This document shows, piece by piece, positions 1 to 9,582 of a stretch of 64,000 nt of DNA. The notes below the pieces were generated by a model. That model was not told where the DNA came from, did not search any database, and was given only the letters and a program-made list of their open reading frames with translations. Every line of letters starts with the position of its first letter. The stretch's first letter is position 1. The stretch spans positions 1,548,272 through 1,612,271 of the forward strand of contig NZ_CP047089.1 in NCBI RefSeq assembly GCF_009937765.1, given 5' to 3'. The stretch is from Bacillus pumilus. GTDB lineage: Bacteria > Bacillota > Bacilli > Bacillales > Bacillaceae. Both the position numbers and the translations under genes were made by a program.

Positions 1-735
1 GTTCCAGATCATAAAGACCATGTGGGCAGTGAGGCGTATCACGACCATGGCATTGTGCAAAGAGCGACGCTTGAAATTAAAAAGCATTTCCCAGAGCTTG
101 TGGTCATTGCAGACACTTGCTTATGCCAATATACAGATCATGGACATTGCGGGATTGTTGAAGATGGTGAAATTTTAAATGATGAATCTCTTCAGCTTTT
201 AGCAAAAACAGCTGTTAGCCAAGCGCGCGCAGGTGCAGATATTATTGCTCCTTCTAATATGATGGATGGATTTGTTGTGGCCATTCGTGAAGCGCTTGAT
301 GAAGCTGGCTTTATTCATGTACCCGTCATGTCATATGCTGTGAAATATGCAAGTGCGTTTTATGGTCCGTTTCGTGACGCAGCGCATAGCACACCGCAGT
401 TTGGAGATCGTAAAACATACCAAATGGACCCTGCAAACCGTTTAGAAGCATTAAGAGAAGCGCAATCTGACGTAGAAGAGGGAGCGGATTTCCTCATTGT
501 GAAACCATCCCTTTCTTATTTAGATATTATGCGTGATGTCAAAAATGAATTTACACTCCCTGTTGTTGCTTACAATGTGAGCGGAGAATATGCAATGGTT
601 AAAGCCGCTGCTCAAAATGGGTGGATTTCTGAAAAAGAGCTTGTTCTTGAAATGCTGACAAGCATGAAACGTGCAGGAGCAGAACTCATCATTACGTATC
701 ATGCAAAAGATGCAGCAAAATGGCTCTCAGAATAA
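1..735 (+). CDS. hemB: Delta-aminolevulinic acid dehydratase (porphobilinogen synthase), 5'-truncated by the window edge
   Basis: Condenses two 5-aminolevulinate molecules to porphobilinogen in cytosolic heme synthesis. The frame is open from base 1, so about 80 N-terminal residues lie outside the window; 244 residues remain. Visible family marks are the cysteine-rich metal site [14 protein letters not shown], the active-site segment [16 protein letters not shown] and the Schiff-base lysine in [13 protein letters not shown]. The gene ends 27 bp before hemL, consistent with the end of a hemAXCDBL-type operon. Identification is secure; only the amino end is unseen. Confidence 0.97.
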   Translation, partial: VPDHKDHVGSEAYHDHGIVQRATLEIKKHFPELVVIADTCLCQYTDHGHCGIVEDGEILNDESLQLLAKTAVSQARAGADIIAPSNMMDGFVVAIREALDEAGFIHVPVMSYAVKYASAFYGPFRDAAHSTPQFGDRKTYQMDPANRLEALREAQSDVEEGADFLIVKPSLSYLDIMRDVKNEFTLPVVAYNVSGEYAMVKAAAQNGWISEKELVLEMLTSMKRAGAELIITYHAKDAAKWLSE

Positions 736-762
736 AGAACGGATAGACAGGAGGATGTTGAA

Positions 763-2055
763 ATGGGACGTAGCTATGAAAAATCAAAGCAAGCATTTGA
801 AGAAGCACAGCATTTAATGCCTGGTGGTGTCAACAGCCCTGTGCGTGCATTTAAATCAGTGAACACAGATCCGATTTTTATGGAGCGGGGGAAAGGCGCC
901 AAGATCTATGATATTGATGGGAATGAATACATCGATTATGTCTTATCATGGGGGCCGCTTATTTTAGGGCATACGAATGACCGTGTGGTTGAAAGCATTC
1001 AGCGAGTTGCAGAAAAGGGGACAAGCTTTGGTGCTTCCACATTAGTTGAAAATGAATTAGCTAAGCTTGTATCAGAGCGGGTTCCTTCTATCGAAGTCAT
1101 TCGTATGGTCAGCTCTGGTACAGAGGCAACGATGAGTGCACTTCGTCTAGCTCGAGGCTTTACAGGCAGAAATAAAATTGTGAAATTTGAAGGCTGCTAT
1201 CATGGCCACGGGGATTCTTTGCTCATTAAAGCAGGTTCAGGCGTCGCAACGCTTGGGCTTCCAGATAGTCCAGGTGTACCTGAAGGGACTGCAAGCAATA
1301 CGATCACAGTGCCTTATAATGATTTAGAAAGCATTCAAGTTGCATTTCAGGAGTTTGGGGACGATATTGCAGGAGTGATTGTCGAGCCGGTTGCAGGAAA
1401 TATGGGCGTTGTCCCTCCGCAAGACGGTTTCTTACAAGGGCTGAGAGATATCACAGAGCAATACGGAGCCTTACTCATTTTTGATGAGGTCATGACCGGC
1501 TTCCGTGTGGATTATCACTGCGCACAAGGCTACTTTGGCGTCACACCTGATCTGACGTGTCTTGGTAAAGTGATTGGTGGCGGTCTCCCGGTCGGTGCTT
1601 ATGGCGGAAGAGCGGATATTATGAGACAAATTGCGCCAAGCGGTCCAATTTATCAAGCAGGAACGTTATCTGGTAACCCACTTGCGATGACAGCAGGCTT
1701 AGAAACCTTAAAACAGCTGACACCTGAGTCTTACGAAGAGTTTAGACGAAAAGGAGACCGGCTGGAAGAAGGCATTTCAAATGCGGCGAAAACACACGGA
1801 ATTCCATTAACGTTTAACCGTGCGGGTTCGATGATTGGATTCTTCTTTACAGATGAAGAAGTGATCAATTATGACATAGCCAAAAATGCTGATCTCGCTT
1901 TATTTGCTGAATTTTACAAGGAAATGGCCGATCACGGTATCTTCCTTCCACCTTCTCAATTCGAAGGACTGTTCCTGTCAACAGCCCATACAGATGAAGA
2001 CATCGAATATACGATTGAGACAGTGGAAAAAGTATTTCAAAAACTACGTCGATAA
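763..2055 (+). CDS. hemL: Glutamate-1-semialdehyde 2,1-aminomutase
   Basis: PLP-dependent aminomutase that converts glutamate-1-semialdehyde to 5-aminolevulinate, the substrate of the HemB enzyme encoded just upstream. At 430 residues it is full length for the family. Class-III aminotransferase marks are present: [10 protein letters not shown] near residue 120, FDEVMTGF near 240, and the PLP-binding lysine in [16 protein letters not shown] near 268. The ATG at 763 follows AGGAGG with good spacing. It is the last heme gene here; its intrinsic terminator has been split and duplicated by a repeat element (2061-2277). HemL is known as one of two GSA aminotransferase paralogues in bacilli; context favours the operon copy. 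Confidence 0.97.
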   Translation: MGRSYEKSKQAFEEAQHLMPGGVNSPVRAFKSVNTDPIFMERGKGAKIYDIDGNEYIDYVLSWGPLILGHTNDRVVESIQRVAEKGTSFGASTLVENELAKLVSERVPSIEVIRMVSSGTEATMSALRLARGFTGRNKIVKFEGCYHGHGDSLLIKAGSGVATLGLPDSPGVPEGTASNTITVPYNDLESIQVAFQEFGDDIAGVIVEPVAGNMGVVPPQDGFLQGLRDITEQYGALLIFDEVMTGFRVDYHCAQGYFGVTPDLTCLGKVIGGGLPVGAYGGRADIMRQIAPSGPIYQAGTLSGNPLAMTAGLETLKQLTPESYEEFRRKGDRLEEGISNAAKTHGIPLTFNRAGSMIGFFFTDEEVINYDIAKNADLALFAEFYKEMADHGIFLPPSQFEGLFLSTAHTDEDIEYTIETVEKVFQKLRR

Positions 2056-2060
2056 ACGAA

Positions 2061-2087
2061 AGCCGATATGGAGACATATCGGCTTTT
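2061..2087 (+). terminator. hemL terminator hairpin, upstream copy
   Basis: Ten-base stem AGCCGATATG/CATATCGGCT with loop GAGA, followed by TTTT. Starts 5 bases after the hemL stop. The same hairpin recurs at 2251-2277 on the far side of a repeat element. Confidence 0.8.
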
Positions 2088-2249
2088 GATCATGACACAA
2101 GGCTTGTTTTCAGCCTTGTGTCTTCTTTTCAGCGTGAATTGAAAACCTTTGAAGTCTAGGAAGGTCGAGCGCAGGAGCGGAGCGAATTGATATTCGTGAG
2201 CACCTGCGCGCAGGACTGACAACGAATGCGAGGGTTTGTCTACACGCTG
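2087..2249 (-). repeat. Terminator-inserted repeat element, copy A (divergent, inverted)
   Basis: About 163 bp related to the three other copies (23511, 34630, 59423), but in the opposite orientation relative to the upstream gene. Read on the minus strand it begins CAGCGTGTAGACAAACCC and keeps the central hairpin core CGAAT/ATTCG. Its outer arms are GCGCAGG/CCTGCGC instead of the GCTTCGG/CCGATGC of copy B. The distal hairpin is GACACAAGGCT/AGCCTTGTGTC, a different but still self-complementary sequence. Both flanks carry the same 26-bp hemL terminator sequence. No credible reading frame is shared with the other copies. Confidence 0.85.
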
Positions 2250-2250
2250 C

Positions 2251-2277
2251 GCCGATATGGAGACATATCGGCTTTTT
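2251..2277 (+). terminator. hemL terminator hairpin, downstream copy
   Basis: Second copy of the hemL stem-loop, identical over 26 bases to the upstream one, with a longer T-run (six T). This looks like the original terminator tail, with the repeat element inserted between two copies of the stem-loop. Confidence 0.85.
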
Positions 2278-2295
2278 TGTGTTGCTGAAAACCAA

Positions 2296-2324
2296 TCATA
2301 TTTTCACTGCCTCTCACATACATC
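2296..2324 (+). promoter_or_regulatory. Candidate sigma-E promoter for spoVID
   Basis: TCATATT, 14-base spacer, CATACATC: a close match to the mother-cell sigma-E pattern (-35 near KMATATT, -10 near CATACAMT). It lies about 50 bases before the spoVID start, and spoVID is a known sigma-E gene in B. subtilis. Assigned by eye only. Confidence 0.6.
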
Positions 2325-2377
2325 TGTATTGACATCTAATTTTATTTTGAAGGATTAGATGAAAGGAGGACACCGAC

Positions 2378-3661
2378 TTGTCTCAAAACAATCGATTACA
2401 GTTTTCAGTAGAAGAATCCATCTATTTCAAAAGCGGACAGGAAGTCAGTGAGCTGCTGTCTATTTCTCTCGATCCTGACATTCTCGTTCAAGAAGTGAAT
2501 GATTATGTTTCGATTAGAGGTTCACTCGAGCTAACAGGAGAATACAACATAAATCAAGAGGAGCTATTGGGTGAATTGAGTTCCTATGCATCATACAGAG
2601 AAGCTGATGAGGTGAAGGTCAGAGAAGACGGGACAGCGGAGCTTCTGCATCAATTCCCAGTCGATATCACGATTCCTAAAAACAAAATCAGTCATTTAAA
2701 TGATGTGTTTGTGTTTATTGATGCGTTTGATTACCAGCTGACAGAAAATCGTTTGCTCACCATTCAAGCTGATCTAGCGATTGAGGGTCTTTTAGACGAG
2801 GAAACGCCTCAAGCGCCTGTAGAGGAGCCGTATGAATTTGTTCATCGTTCTGAAGAAGAATATGGCGACGTGACCTATGATTATCAGCTGCAGCCAGAAG
2901 AAGAGCAAGAAGAAAAGCTACAAGACGATGAACGTGAGATTGATGAGGAGCAGACTGTATTTCAGCATGACACGCGCGCCGAAGAAGAAAAGCAGGAAGA
3001 AGAAATTGAGATAGAGCTGGTGAGTAGGGAAGAAGAAACCGCAGAACTGGAGGAATCGGAAGAACGTGAGGAAACGGAGAGCCAAGAAGAAGCGGTGCTT
3101 GGTTATCGCTCCTTACCTGAAGCTCAGGTGCAAGAACCACCATTTTTTGAACCGCCTAAGCTCTTAGAAGAAGAGAAACAGGAGGATACATTCTTTGAGG
3201 TGGAAGTGAGGAAAGATCCCGAAGCAGCTGAAGAGCAGGAAGAAACGGCCCAGCCGTATCCAGTGTTTGAAGCACCTGTTTATCACGTAGAAGAGGAAGA
3301 GGCGCAAGAGACGCAAGAGGCGCAGGATGATACGTACCAGCTCGGCCGGTTATATGAACGAGAAGCGCCAAAAGTATATGAGTCAGCTCAAGAAGAAGAG
3401 GCATTTGAAGAAGACGTGAGGGAAACGTCTGGTAGTGAGAATTCTCTTTATTTAACAAAGCTGTTTGCTAAGCAGGAGGAGGAAGATTTTTCTCGCATGA
3501 AAATATGTATAGTTCAGCAAAAAGATACGGTCGATCGTATTTGTGAGCGATATCAGTTGAATGTGCAGCAGCTTCTTCGCACAAATTCATTATCGGTGGA
3601 TGCGGAGCTTGAAGAAGGGCAGATTCTTTATATTCCTGAATATCAAAAAAGCAATGCATAA
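2378..3661 (+). CDS. spoVID: Stage VI sporulation protein D, spore coat encasement morphogenetic protein
   Basis: Mother-cell coat morphogenetic protein that drives encasement of the forespore and partners SafA. It has 427 residues: an N-terminal beta-rich SpoVID-type domain (about 1-130), a long Glu/Gln-rich low-complexity middle (about 150-350), and a C-terminal LysM domain (about 377-424, beginning MKICIVQQKDTVDRI). The start is TTG at 2378 preceded by AAAGGAGG. As I recall the B. subtilis protein is near 575 residues, so the acidic linker is markedly shorter here while both ends are kept. It is followed 31 bp later by ysxE and preceded by a candidate sigma-E promoter. The partner gene safA is in this window at 29142. 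Confidence 0.92.
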   Translation: MSQNNRLQFSVEESIYFKSGQEVSELLSISLDPDILVQEVNDYVSIRGSLELTGEYNINQEELLGELSSYASYREADEVKVREDGTAELLHQFPVDITIPKNKISHLNDVFVFIDAFDYQLTENRLLTIQADLAIEGLLDEETPQAPVEEPYEFVHRSEEEYGDVTYDYQLQPEEEQEEKLQDDEREIDEEQTVFQHDTRAEEEKQEEEIEIELVSREEETAELEESEEREETESQEEAVLGYRSLPEAQVQEPPFFEPPKLLEEEKQEDTFFEVEVRKDPEAAEEQEETAQPYPVFEAPVYHVEEEEAQETQEAQDDTYQLGRLYEREAPKVYESAQEEEAFEEDVRETSGSENSLYLTKLFAKQEEEDFSRMKICIVQQKDTVDRICERYQLNVQQLLRTNSLSVDAELEEGQILYIPEYQKSNA

Positions 3662-3692
3662 CAAGAGATGACCGATCGAGAAAATGTGGTGA

Positions 3693-4730
3693 GTGAACGT
3701 GGATGAGATCCAATCTGTCCTATACGAATACGGGCTTGAAGCGGAATACATTGAACCTGTCAGTCCTGCTGTCGTCAAAGTATATACAAAGCAGGGTGCA
3801 TTTGCCTTAAAGCGAGTAAAAGCCAGTCGACATATGCAGTTTACAGAGCAAATGCTTGAACTAGAATCAAAGGGCTATCGCTCTTTTGTGCCGATTTATC
3901 GGACGAAGAGCGGTTCTTTTTTCTCAAGTCATCGTGAAAGCCAGTACGCATACTATCTGATGCCTTGGCTGACGAATGAAAAGAGAGAAGAGCAGGACGA
4001 TAAACACGAATATTTATTTCAAGAGATTGCAAGACTTCATCAGCGGACTGAAGTGATGATGGATATCACAGAGCAAGAGATCGAAGCGCACTACACACAA
4101 ATCAAGACCAAATGGGAAACAGAGAAAGACATGTATGAACGATTCATAGAGCGGGCAGAGCAAACGTGGTATATGTCGCCATTTGAACTGGCTGCTGCGA
4201 TGTATTTTTCAGAGGCGATGTCTGCTAGCGAATTTGCCCGTGAACGACTAGAAGATTGGCATGAAGAAATGAAAGGTAAAGAAACAACTCGTGTCGTGTT
4301 AAATCATGGGCAGCTGTCGATTCATCACTTTTTGTACAATGATGTGGGCACAGGACATTTCACCAATTTTGAGCGGTCTAAAAAAGCTGCCCCCATTTAT
4401 GATCTTCTGACCTTTTACTTTCGGACGTTCAAAACCTATCCCACGTCGTGTCCTGAATGCACATCCTTGTTTTATACGTATCAAAAAGGAAATCCTCTTC
4501 GGGAGGAAGAGCTTCATTTGTTTCTTAGTTACCTTGCTTATCCGCAAGGTCTGTTTGATACAGTGAAAACCTATGAAGCAGGCGGGCAGGATGAGATGGA
4601 AAGCTGTCAACAGCTGTTAAGAGCGTATTGGCAGATGAAAAATTCAGAGCCGACCGTCATGAAGATTCACGAAATTGAGCAGGCTAGACGGCTTGAAGAA
4701 GAACAAAGTGCCTCGTCATCAGCGGAATGA
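3693..4730 (+). CDS. ysxE: CotS-family spore coat-associated kinase-like protein
   Basis: 345 residues of the CotS/YsxE family, which adopts an aminoglycoside-phosphotransferase (kinase-like) fold and is linked to the spore coat. Family-like segments are FALKRVKAS near the N terminus (nucleotide-binding lysine), the catalytic-loop equivalent VLNHGQLSIHHFLYN near residue 205, and LTFYFRTFKTYP after it. In the loop the usual HGDLH-type sequence reads HGQLS, so kinase activity is doubtful. The start is GTG at 3693. It lies directly behind spoVID as in B. subtilis and is probably co-transcribed with it. Confidence 0.85.
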   Translation: MNVDEIQSVLYEYGLEAEYIEPVSPAVVKVYTKQGAFALKRVKASRHMQFTEQMLELESKGYRSFVPIYRTKSGSFFSSHRESQYAYYLMPWLTNEKREEQDDKHEYLFQEIARLHQRTEVMMDITEQEIEAHYTQIKTKWETEKDMYERFIERAEQTWYMSPFELAAAMYFSEAMSASEFARERLEDWHEEMKGKETTRVVLNHGQLSIHHFLYNDVGTGHFTNFERSKKAAPIYDLLTFYFRTFKTYPTSCPECTSLFYTYQKGNPLREEELHLFLSYLAYPQGLFDTVKTYEAGGQDEMESCQQLLRAYWQMKNSEPTVMKIHEIEQARRLEEEQSASSSAE

Positions 4731-4743
4731 CGAGGTTATTTTG
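4711..4743 (+). terminator. ysxE terminator
   Basis: Stem CCTCGTCA (4711-4718) / TGACGAGG (4728-4735) followed by a T-rich tail. The ysxE stop codon lies within the hairpin. Confidence 0.65.
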
Positions 4744-4776
4744 TGTTCATATTGGCTGGTACATAAGCGCAAGCGT

Positions 4777-4965
4777 TTAAAACCAATCAAGGTGAAAGGC
4801 ACAGGCAAGAAAAATGAGAATACCTAGGATGAGGACGTCAAATGTCGTGGGGAAAATAATCGTACGAAACCCTTGAAATATCGCAATCGGGAGAACGACT
4901 TGGGAGGCCACTGCCCGAATTTGTCTCAGCCAGGGGGGGAGTGTATATGGATTGATCTTCTTCAA
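4777..4965 (-). CDS. yszA: Small two-helix membrane protein (YszA-like)
   Basis: 62-residue protein read from TTG at 4965. The start is supported by AAGGAGGG eight bases upstream on the minus strand. Two hydrophobic stretches, about residues 20-36 and 42-60, suggest a small integral membrane protein; the N terminus carries basic residues and a Pro-Pro pair. It occupies the same place as B. subtilis yszA, between ysxE and valS, which is the main basis for the name. Function is unknown. It is convergent with ysxE and divergent from the valS leader. Confidence 0.7.
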   Translation of the reverse strand: MKKINPYTLPPWLRQIRAVASQVVLPIAIFQGFRTIIFPTTFDVLILGILIFLACAFHLDWF

Positions 4966-5066
4966 AGTAAACGCCCTCCTTCTTCATTTTGCTATTATCA
5001 TATGGGCAAAGAGGCAAAGGGTGCTTGTCCAATTTGTATAAAGAAGAAGAAAAGCGGAAAAGATGA

Positions 5067-5096
5067 TTGACGAAAACAAAAGGCATTTAGTAATAT
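5067..5096 (+). promoter_or_regulatory. Sigma-A promoter of valS
   Basis: TTGACG, 18-base spacer, TAATAT. It lies immediately upstream of the T-box leader; transcription should begin close to 5103. Confidence 0.65.
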
Positions 5097-5102
5097 AAAT
5101 AA

Positions 5103-5386
5103 AAGATGAGTATGTGCTGATGAACGTGATATATCGTAAGCGTGGATCAGGAAGAGTACGAGCAAGACCCTAAAGAGAGGGAGACCATGAGCTGAAAGGT
5201 TTCCTAGGATATACTTGTTTGGAAGGTCGCCTGTGAGCTTAATTTCTTGAATGAACAAGTAGAGAAATTCGGGAGAACCCCGTTATCCTTTAGAGTGTAT
5301 GGGACACGTCTATGTGTTCCATGAAAAAAGGTGGTACCGCGAAAAAGCTTTTTCGTCCTTTTATAAGGATGAAAAGGCTTTTTTTA
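5103..5386 (+). promoter_or_regulatory. T-box leader (tRNA-Val sensing) of valS
   Basis: A leader of about 280 bases with the T-box core AGGTGGTACCGCG at 5329-5341. It is followed at once by a terminator with stem GCTTTTTCGTCC / GGATGAAAAGGC and a run of T ending at 5386. T-boxes bind uncharged tRNA and switch to an antiterminator. A GTC triplet at 5226-5228, in a plausible specifier-loop position, would match valine. A folding model is needed to confirm the specifier. Confidence 0.9.
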
Positions 5387-5422
5387 TGTTTCATCAGCCG
5401 AAAAAATGTGGAGGTTACATAA

Positions 5423-8065
5423 ATGGAAACAAATAATCAAGAAATGCCAACAAAGTACGACCCAAATGCGATTGAAAAAGACCGCTATACGTACTGGCTT
5501 GAAGGAAAATTCTTCGAAGCACAAAATGACAAAACGAAAGATCCATATACAGTCGTCATTCCTCCACCAAACGTGACAGGAAAACTGCACCTTGGGCATG
5601 CATGGGATTCGACTCTTCAAGACATCGTGACACGTATGAAACGGATGCAGGGCTATGACGTTCTATGGCTTCCAGGAATGGATCATGCCGGTATTGCGAC
5701 CCAAGCAAAGGTCGAGGCAAAGCTTCGCGAAGAAGGCGTCAGCCGTTATGACCTTGGCCGCGAGAAATTTGTGGAAGAAACGTGGAAATGGAAAGAAGAA
5801 TATGCGGACTTTATTCGCAGCCAGTGGGCGAAAATGGGACTTGGTCTTGATTACTCGCGTGAACGTTTTACATTGGATGAGGGTCTGAATAAAGCGGTAC
5901 GCCAAGTGTTTGTTCAATTGTATGAAAAAGGGCTGATCTATCGCGGAGAGTACATCATTAACTGGGATCCAGCGACGAAAACGGCACTTTCTGATATTGA
6001 AGTCATTTATAAAGATGTTCAAGGCGCGTTTTATCACTTAAGATACCCACTTTCAGATGGCACGGGTTCAATTGAAATTGCGACGACAAGACCTGAAACA
6101 ATGCTCGGAGATACAGCTGTTGCTGTGCACCCTGATGACGAACGTTACCAGCATTTGATTGGAAAAACAGTGGTCTTGCCAATTACAGGACGCGAGATTC
6201 CGATCGTTGCTGATGACTACGTCGATATGGAGTTTGGTTCAGGAGCTGTGAAAATTACACCTGCTCATGACCCGAATGACTTTGAGCTTGGAAACCGCCA
6301 TGACCTAGAGCGTATTCTAGTCATGAATGAAGATGGCACAATGAATGCAAATGCACTGCAATACAAAGGGATGGACCGCTTTGAATGCCGTAAACAGCTT
6401 GTAAAAGACTTACAAGAAGAGGGTGTTTTGTTCAAAATTGAGGACCATATGCATTCAGTTGGTCATAGTGAGCGAAGCGGAGCTGTCGTTGAACCTTATT
6501 TATCAACACAATGGTTTGTAAAAATGCAGCCGCTAGCAGACGAAGCCATCAACCTTCAAAATGGGGACGACCAAGTTCAATTTGTTCCAGACCGCTTTGA
6601 AAAGACGTATTTACACTGGATGGAAAATATCCGTGACTGGTGTATTTCTCGTCAGCTATGGTGGGGACACCGCATTCCAGCTTGGTACCATAAAGAAACG
6701 AAAGAAGTATACGTAGGACTGGAAGCACCAGAAGATATAGAGAACTGGGAACAGGATAACGATGTGCTTGATACTTGGTTTAGTTCAGCGCTTTGGCCTT
6801 TCTCTACAATGGGCTGGCCGGATGCAGAGAGTGAAGACTTCAAGCGCTACTATCCAACAAACCTGCTTGTAACAGGCTATGACATCATTTTCTTCTGGGT
6901 CTCTCGCATGATCTTCCAAGGTCTTGAATTCACAGGAGAAAAACCGTTTAAAGACGTTCTTATTCATGGGCTGATCCGTGACGAGCAAGGACGTAAAATG
7001 AGTAAGTCGCTAGGAAACGGAATTGATCCAATGGAGGTCATCGACAAGTATGGTGCAGATTCATTAAGATATTTCTTAGCAACTGGAAGCTCACCAGGTC
7101 AGGATCTTCGCTTTAGCTTTGAAAAGGTTGAATCCACTTGGAACTTTGCGAACAAAATTTGGAACGCATCACGTTTTGCTTTAATGAACATGGATGGCTT
7201 AACGTATGATGAGCTTAATTTGACAGGAGAAAAATCAGTTGCTGATCAATGGATTTTAACCCGCTTAAATGAAACGATTGAAAGTGTCACACAGCTAGCT
7301 GACAAGTATGAATTCGGTGAAGTAGGCAGACATTTATACAACTTCATTTGGGATGACTTCTGTGATTGGTACATTGAGATGGCGAAGCTTCCGCTTTATG
7401 GAGAAGATGAAGCAGCAAAGAAAACGACTCGTTCGATCCTTGCGTACGTATTAGATCAGACGATGAGACTTCTTCATCCGTTCATGCCATTCTTAACAGA
7501 AGAAATCTGGCAGCATCTTCCGCACGAAGGTGAATCGATTACTGTCGCGGCTTGGCCGGAGGTGAAGCCGGAGCTTTCAAACGAACAAGCGTCTGCTGAT
7601 ATGAAACTGCTCGTGGAGCTCATCCGCTCTGTTCGTAACATCCGCAGTGAAGTGAATACGCCAATGAGCAAACAGGTGGAGCTGTACATTAAAGCCTCTA
7701 CATCTGATGTGCAGGAACGCTTAGAGAAAAACCGTTCATATATTGAGCGCTTTACGAACCCAAGTGTACTTGAAATCGGCACAGATGTTCCAGCTAGTGA
7801 TAAAGCGATGACGGCTGTTATTTCTGGAGCGGAGCTCATTCTGCCGCTTGAAGGTTTAATCAACTTAGATGAGGAAATCGCTCGTCTACAAAAAGAACTG
7901 GATAAGCTGACAAAAGAAGTAGAGCGCGTCCAGAAAAAGCTTGGCAACGAAGGCTTTATGAAAAAAGCGCCTGAAAGTGTCGTAGAAGAAGAGCGTGCGA
8001 AAGAACGTGACTATGTCGCAAAACGCGAAGCTGTTCAAAAGCGCATTGAAGAGCTGAAAGCATAA
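5423..8065 (+). CDS. valS: Valyl-tRNA synthetase
   Basis: Class I synthetase charging tRNA-Val; 880 residues, full length. The HIGH signature appears as HLGH at 56-59 and the KMSKS signature as KMSKS near 525. Between them lies the editing domain (about 190-390, including [16 protein letters not shown]). An anticodon-binding domain follows, and a C-terminal coiled-coil arm (about 815-880, rich in Lys/Glu) typical of ValRS closes the protein. The start ATG at 5423 follows GGAGG. Expression is governed by the T-box leader upstream. An intrinsic terminator separates it from folC. Confidence 0.98.
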   Translation: METNNQEMPTKYDPNAIEKDRYTYWLEGKFFEAQNDKTKDPYTVVIPPPNVTGKLHLGHAWDSTLQDIVTRMKRMQGYDVLWLPGMDHAGIATQAKVEAKLREEGVSRYDLGREKFVEETWKWKEEYADFIRSQWAKMGLGLDYSRERFTLDEGLNKAVRQVFVQLYEKGLIYRGEYIINWDPATKTALSDIEVIYKDVQGAFYHLRYPLSDGTGSIEIATTRPETMLGDTAVAVHPDDERYQHLIGKTVVLPITGREIPIVADDYVDMEFGSGAVKITPAHDPNDFELGNRHDLERILVMNEDGTMNANALQYKGMDRFECRKQLVKDLQEEGVLFKIEDHMHSVGHSERSGAVVEPYLSTQWFVKMQPLADEAINLQNGDDQVQFVPDRFEKTYLHWMENIRDWCISRQLWWGHRIPAWYHKETKEVYVGLEAPEDIENWEQDNDVLDTWFSSALWPFSTMGWPDAESEDFKRYYPTNLLVTGYDIIFFWVSRMIFQGLEFTGEKPFKDVLIHGLIRDEQGRKMSKSLGNGIDPMEVIDKYGADSLRYFLATGSSPGQDLRFSFEKVESTWNFANKIWNASRFALMNMDGLTYDELNLTGEKSVADQWILTRLNETIESVTQLADKYEFGEVGRHLYNFIWDDFCDWYIEMAKLPLYGEDEAAKKTTRSILAYVLDQTMRLLHPFMPFLTEEIWQHLPHEGESITVAAWPEVKPELSNEQASADMKLLVELIRSVRNIRSEVNTPMSKQVELYIKASTSDVQERLEKNRSYIERFTNPSVLEIGTDVPASDKAMTAVISGAELILPLEGLINLDEEIARLQKELDKLTKEVERVQKKLGNEGFMKKAPESVVEEERAKERDYVAKREAVQKRIEELKA

Positions 8066-8070
8066 GGTTG

Positions 8071-8108
8071 AAAAGACGGCTCCTGACAAAATGGAGTCGT
8101 CTTTTTTG
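8071..8108 (+). terminator. valS terminator
   Basis: Stem AAAGACGGCTCC / GGAGTCGTCTTT (one G-T pair) followed by TTTTTT, just after the valS stop. Confidence 0.8.
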
Positions 8109-8130
8109 AAAATTTCGGATGAAATGAGAG

Positions 8131-9435
8131 ATGACATTGTTTACAACCTATTATGAAGCCATTGAGTGGATTCACAGTAGATTGGCCTTTGGTGTAAAAC
8201 CGGGTCTTCAAAGAATGAAGTGGCTGATGAACAAACTAAGCCATCCGGAACAACGCATAAAAGCAGTCCATGTTGCAGGTACAAATGGAAAAGGTTCAAC
8301 GATTGCGTTTACTCGTTCCGTTTTACAGGCAGCAGGCTATTCAGTCGGCACCTTCACCTCCCCGTTTATCTTAACGTTCAATGAACGAATCAGCGTGAAC
8401 GGAGCACCTATACAGGATGAAGAATGGTTAAGTTTGGTGAATAAAATCAAGCCTTTTGTTGATGAGTTAGACCAAACAGAGCTTGGTGCAGTAACAGAGT
8501 TTGAAATCATTACCGCATGTGCATTTGCTTATTTTGCCGATGTGCATCAAGTAGACTTTGTCCTATTAGAGACAGGGCTTGGCGGAAGACTTGATTCAAC
8601 AAATGTTGCCGTCCCTATCTTAACAGCGATTACGTCGATTGGTCATGATCATATGGCGATTTTAGGTGACACACTTGAACAAATTGCATCTGAAAAAGCA
8701 GGCATTATCAAAGTGGGTATTCCGATGATCACTGCTGTTCATCAACCGGAAGCTCTTGCGGTCATTCAAAACATCGCAAAAGAAAAAAAGGCGGAATGCA
8801 TTTCATTACAAGAGACTTGTACCTTCAGTCATCAGCAGCCAACAGAAACAGGAGAACAATTTACATTAAACACATCAAAAAGGCAGTATCCACACCTTGA
8901 AACAGGGTTAATCGGAACGCATCAACGGCAAAATGCTTCCCTTGCTGTTCTGCTCATTGAATGGCTCGAGCAAGAAGGCTATATTAGCGTGACTGAAGAG
9001 CAAGTATATGAAGGTATTCGGCATGCAGTTTGGGCTGGAAGGTTTGAAAAAGTCAAAGACCATCCACCAGTTTATTTGGACGGTGCTCATAATGAAGAAG
9101 GAATCGACCGCTTAATTGAAACGGTACAAGCCCATTTTTCTAGTAAACAAGTGCATATCTGTTTTAGTGCTTTAAAAGATAAGCCGTACAAGCAAATGAT
9201 TCAAAAACTTGAAGCCGTTAGTGCCTCTATCCACTTTGTTTCATTTGATTTTCCAAGAGCTGAATCAGCGGAAAAGCTTTATGCATGCAGTCAGTTAGAG
9301 GCAAAATCGTATGATGATGACCCTCATACAGTACTTGAATGGATTCAGAAAAAGAGTGATGATCCTTCAGCGGTGATCCTTGTGACAGGCTCTCTTTATT
9401 TTATTTCAGATATACGAAATCGTATGATTGGGTAA
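8131..9435 (+). CDS. folC: Folylpolyglutamate synthase / dihydrofolate synthase
   Basis: Adds glutamate residues to folates, and in many bacteria also makes dihydrofolate from dihydropteroate. It has 434 residues with the Mur-ligase-type P-loop GTNGKGST at 50-57. Further family marks are the omega-loop segment FTSPFILTFNERISVNG near 75-92, ETGLGGRLDSTN near 150, and the C-terminal ligase domain with YLDGAHNEEG near 318. The ATG at 8131 lies 23 bp behind the valS terminator; an initiation signal is not strong by eye. Gene order valS-folC is as in B. subtilis. Confidence 0.96.
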   Translation: MTLFTTYYEAIEWIHSRLAFGVKPGLQRMKWLMNKLSHPEQRIKAVHVAGTNGKGSTIAFTRSVLQAAGYSVGTFTSPFILTFNERISVNGAPIQDEEWLSLVNKIKPFVDELDQTELGAVTEFEIITACAFAYFADVHQVDFVLLETGLGGRLDSTNVAVPILTAITSIGHDHMAILGDTLEQIASEKAGIIKVGIPMITAVHQPEALAVIQNIAKEKKAECISLQETCTFSHQQPTETGEQFTLNTSKRQYPHLETGLIGTHQRQNASLAVLLIEWLEQEGYISVTEEQVYEGIRHAVWAGRFEKVKDHPPVYLDGAHNEEGIDRLIETVQAHFSSKQVHICFSALKDKPYKQMIQKLEAVSASIHFVSFDFPRAESAEKLYACSQLEAKSYDDDPHTVLEWIQKKSDDPSAVILVTGSLYFISDIRNRMIG

Positions 9436-9437
9436 CG

Positions 9438-9478
9438 AAAAGACGCAAATGGCTTTGATGCCTCCTGCGTCTTTTTCT
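9438..9478 (+). terminator. folC terminator
   Basis: AAAAGACGCA (9438-9447) pairs with TGCGTCTTTTT; the T-run ends near 9478. Confidence 0.75.
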
Positions 9479-9499
9479 TTTTATATGTAGAAGAGGGGG

Positions 9500-9556
9500 A
9501 AAATCATATTTTCACTAGATGATTTAGCGGGTAGGGTCATGGTAAAATCCGGTCTA
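9500..9556 (+). promoter_or_regulatory. Candidate ComK box (type III spacing) before comC
   Basis: A perfect AT-box AAAATCATATTTT (AAAA-N5-TTTT) lies at 9500-9512. Exactly 31 bases later a second AAAA begins (9544), followed five bases on by the weaker TCTA. Spacing of 8, 18 or 31 bases between half-sites is known for ComK. The downstream gene is a late competence gene, which supports the call. Confidence 0.6.
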
Positions 9557-9582
9557 TCTTATTCCCGGAAGGAGTTCCACAT

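Noticed and set aside
2296..2308. AATCATATTTTCACT before spoVID resembling the ComK box region of comC
   Set aside because: The AAAA and TTTT are nine bases apart instead of five, and the site fits a sigma-E -35 better.
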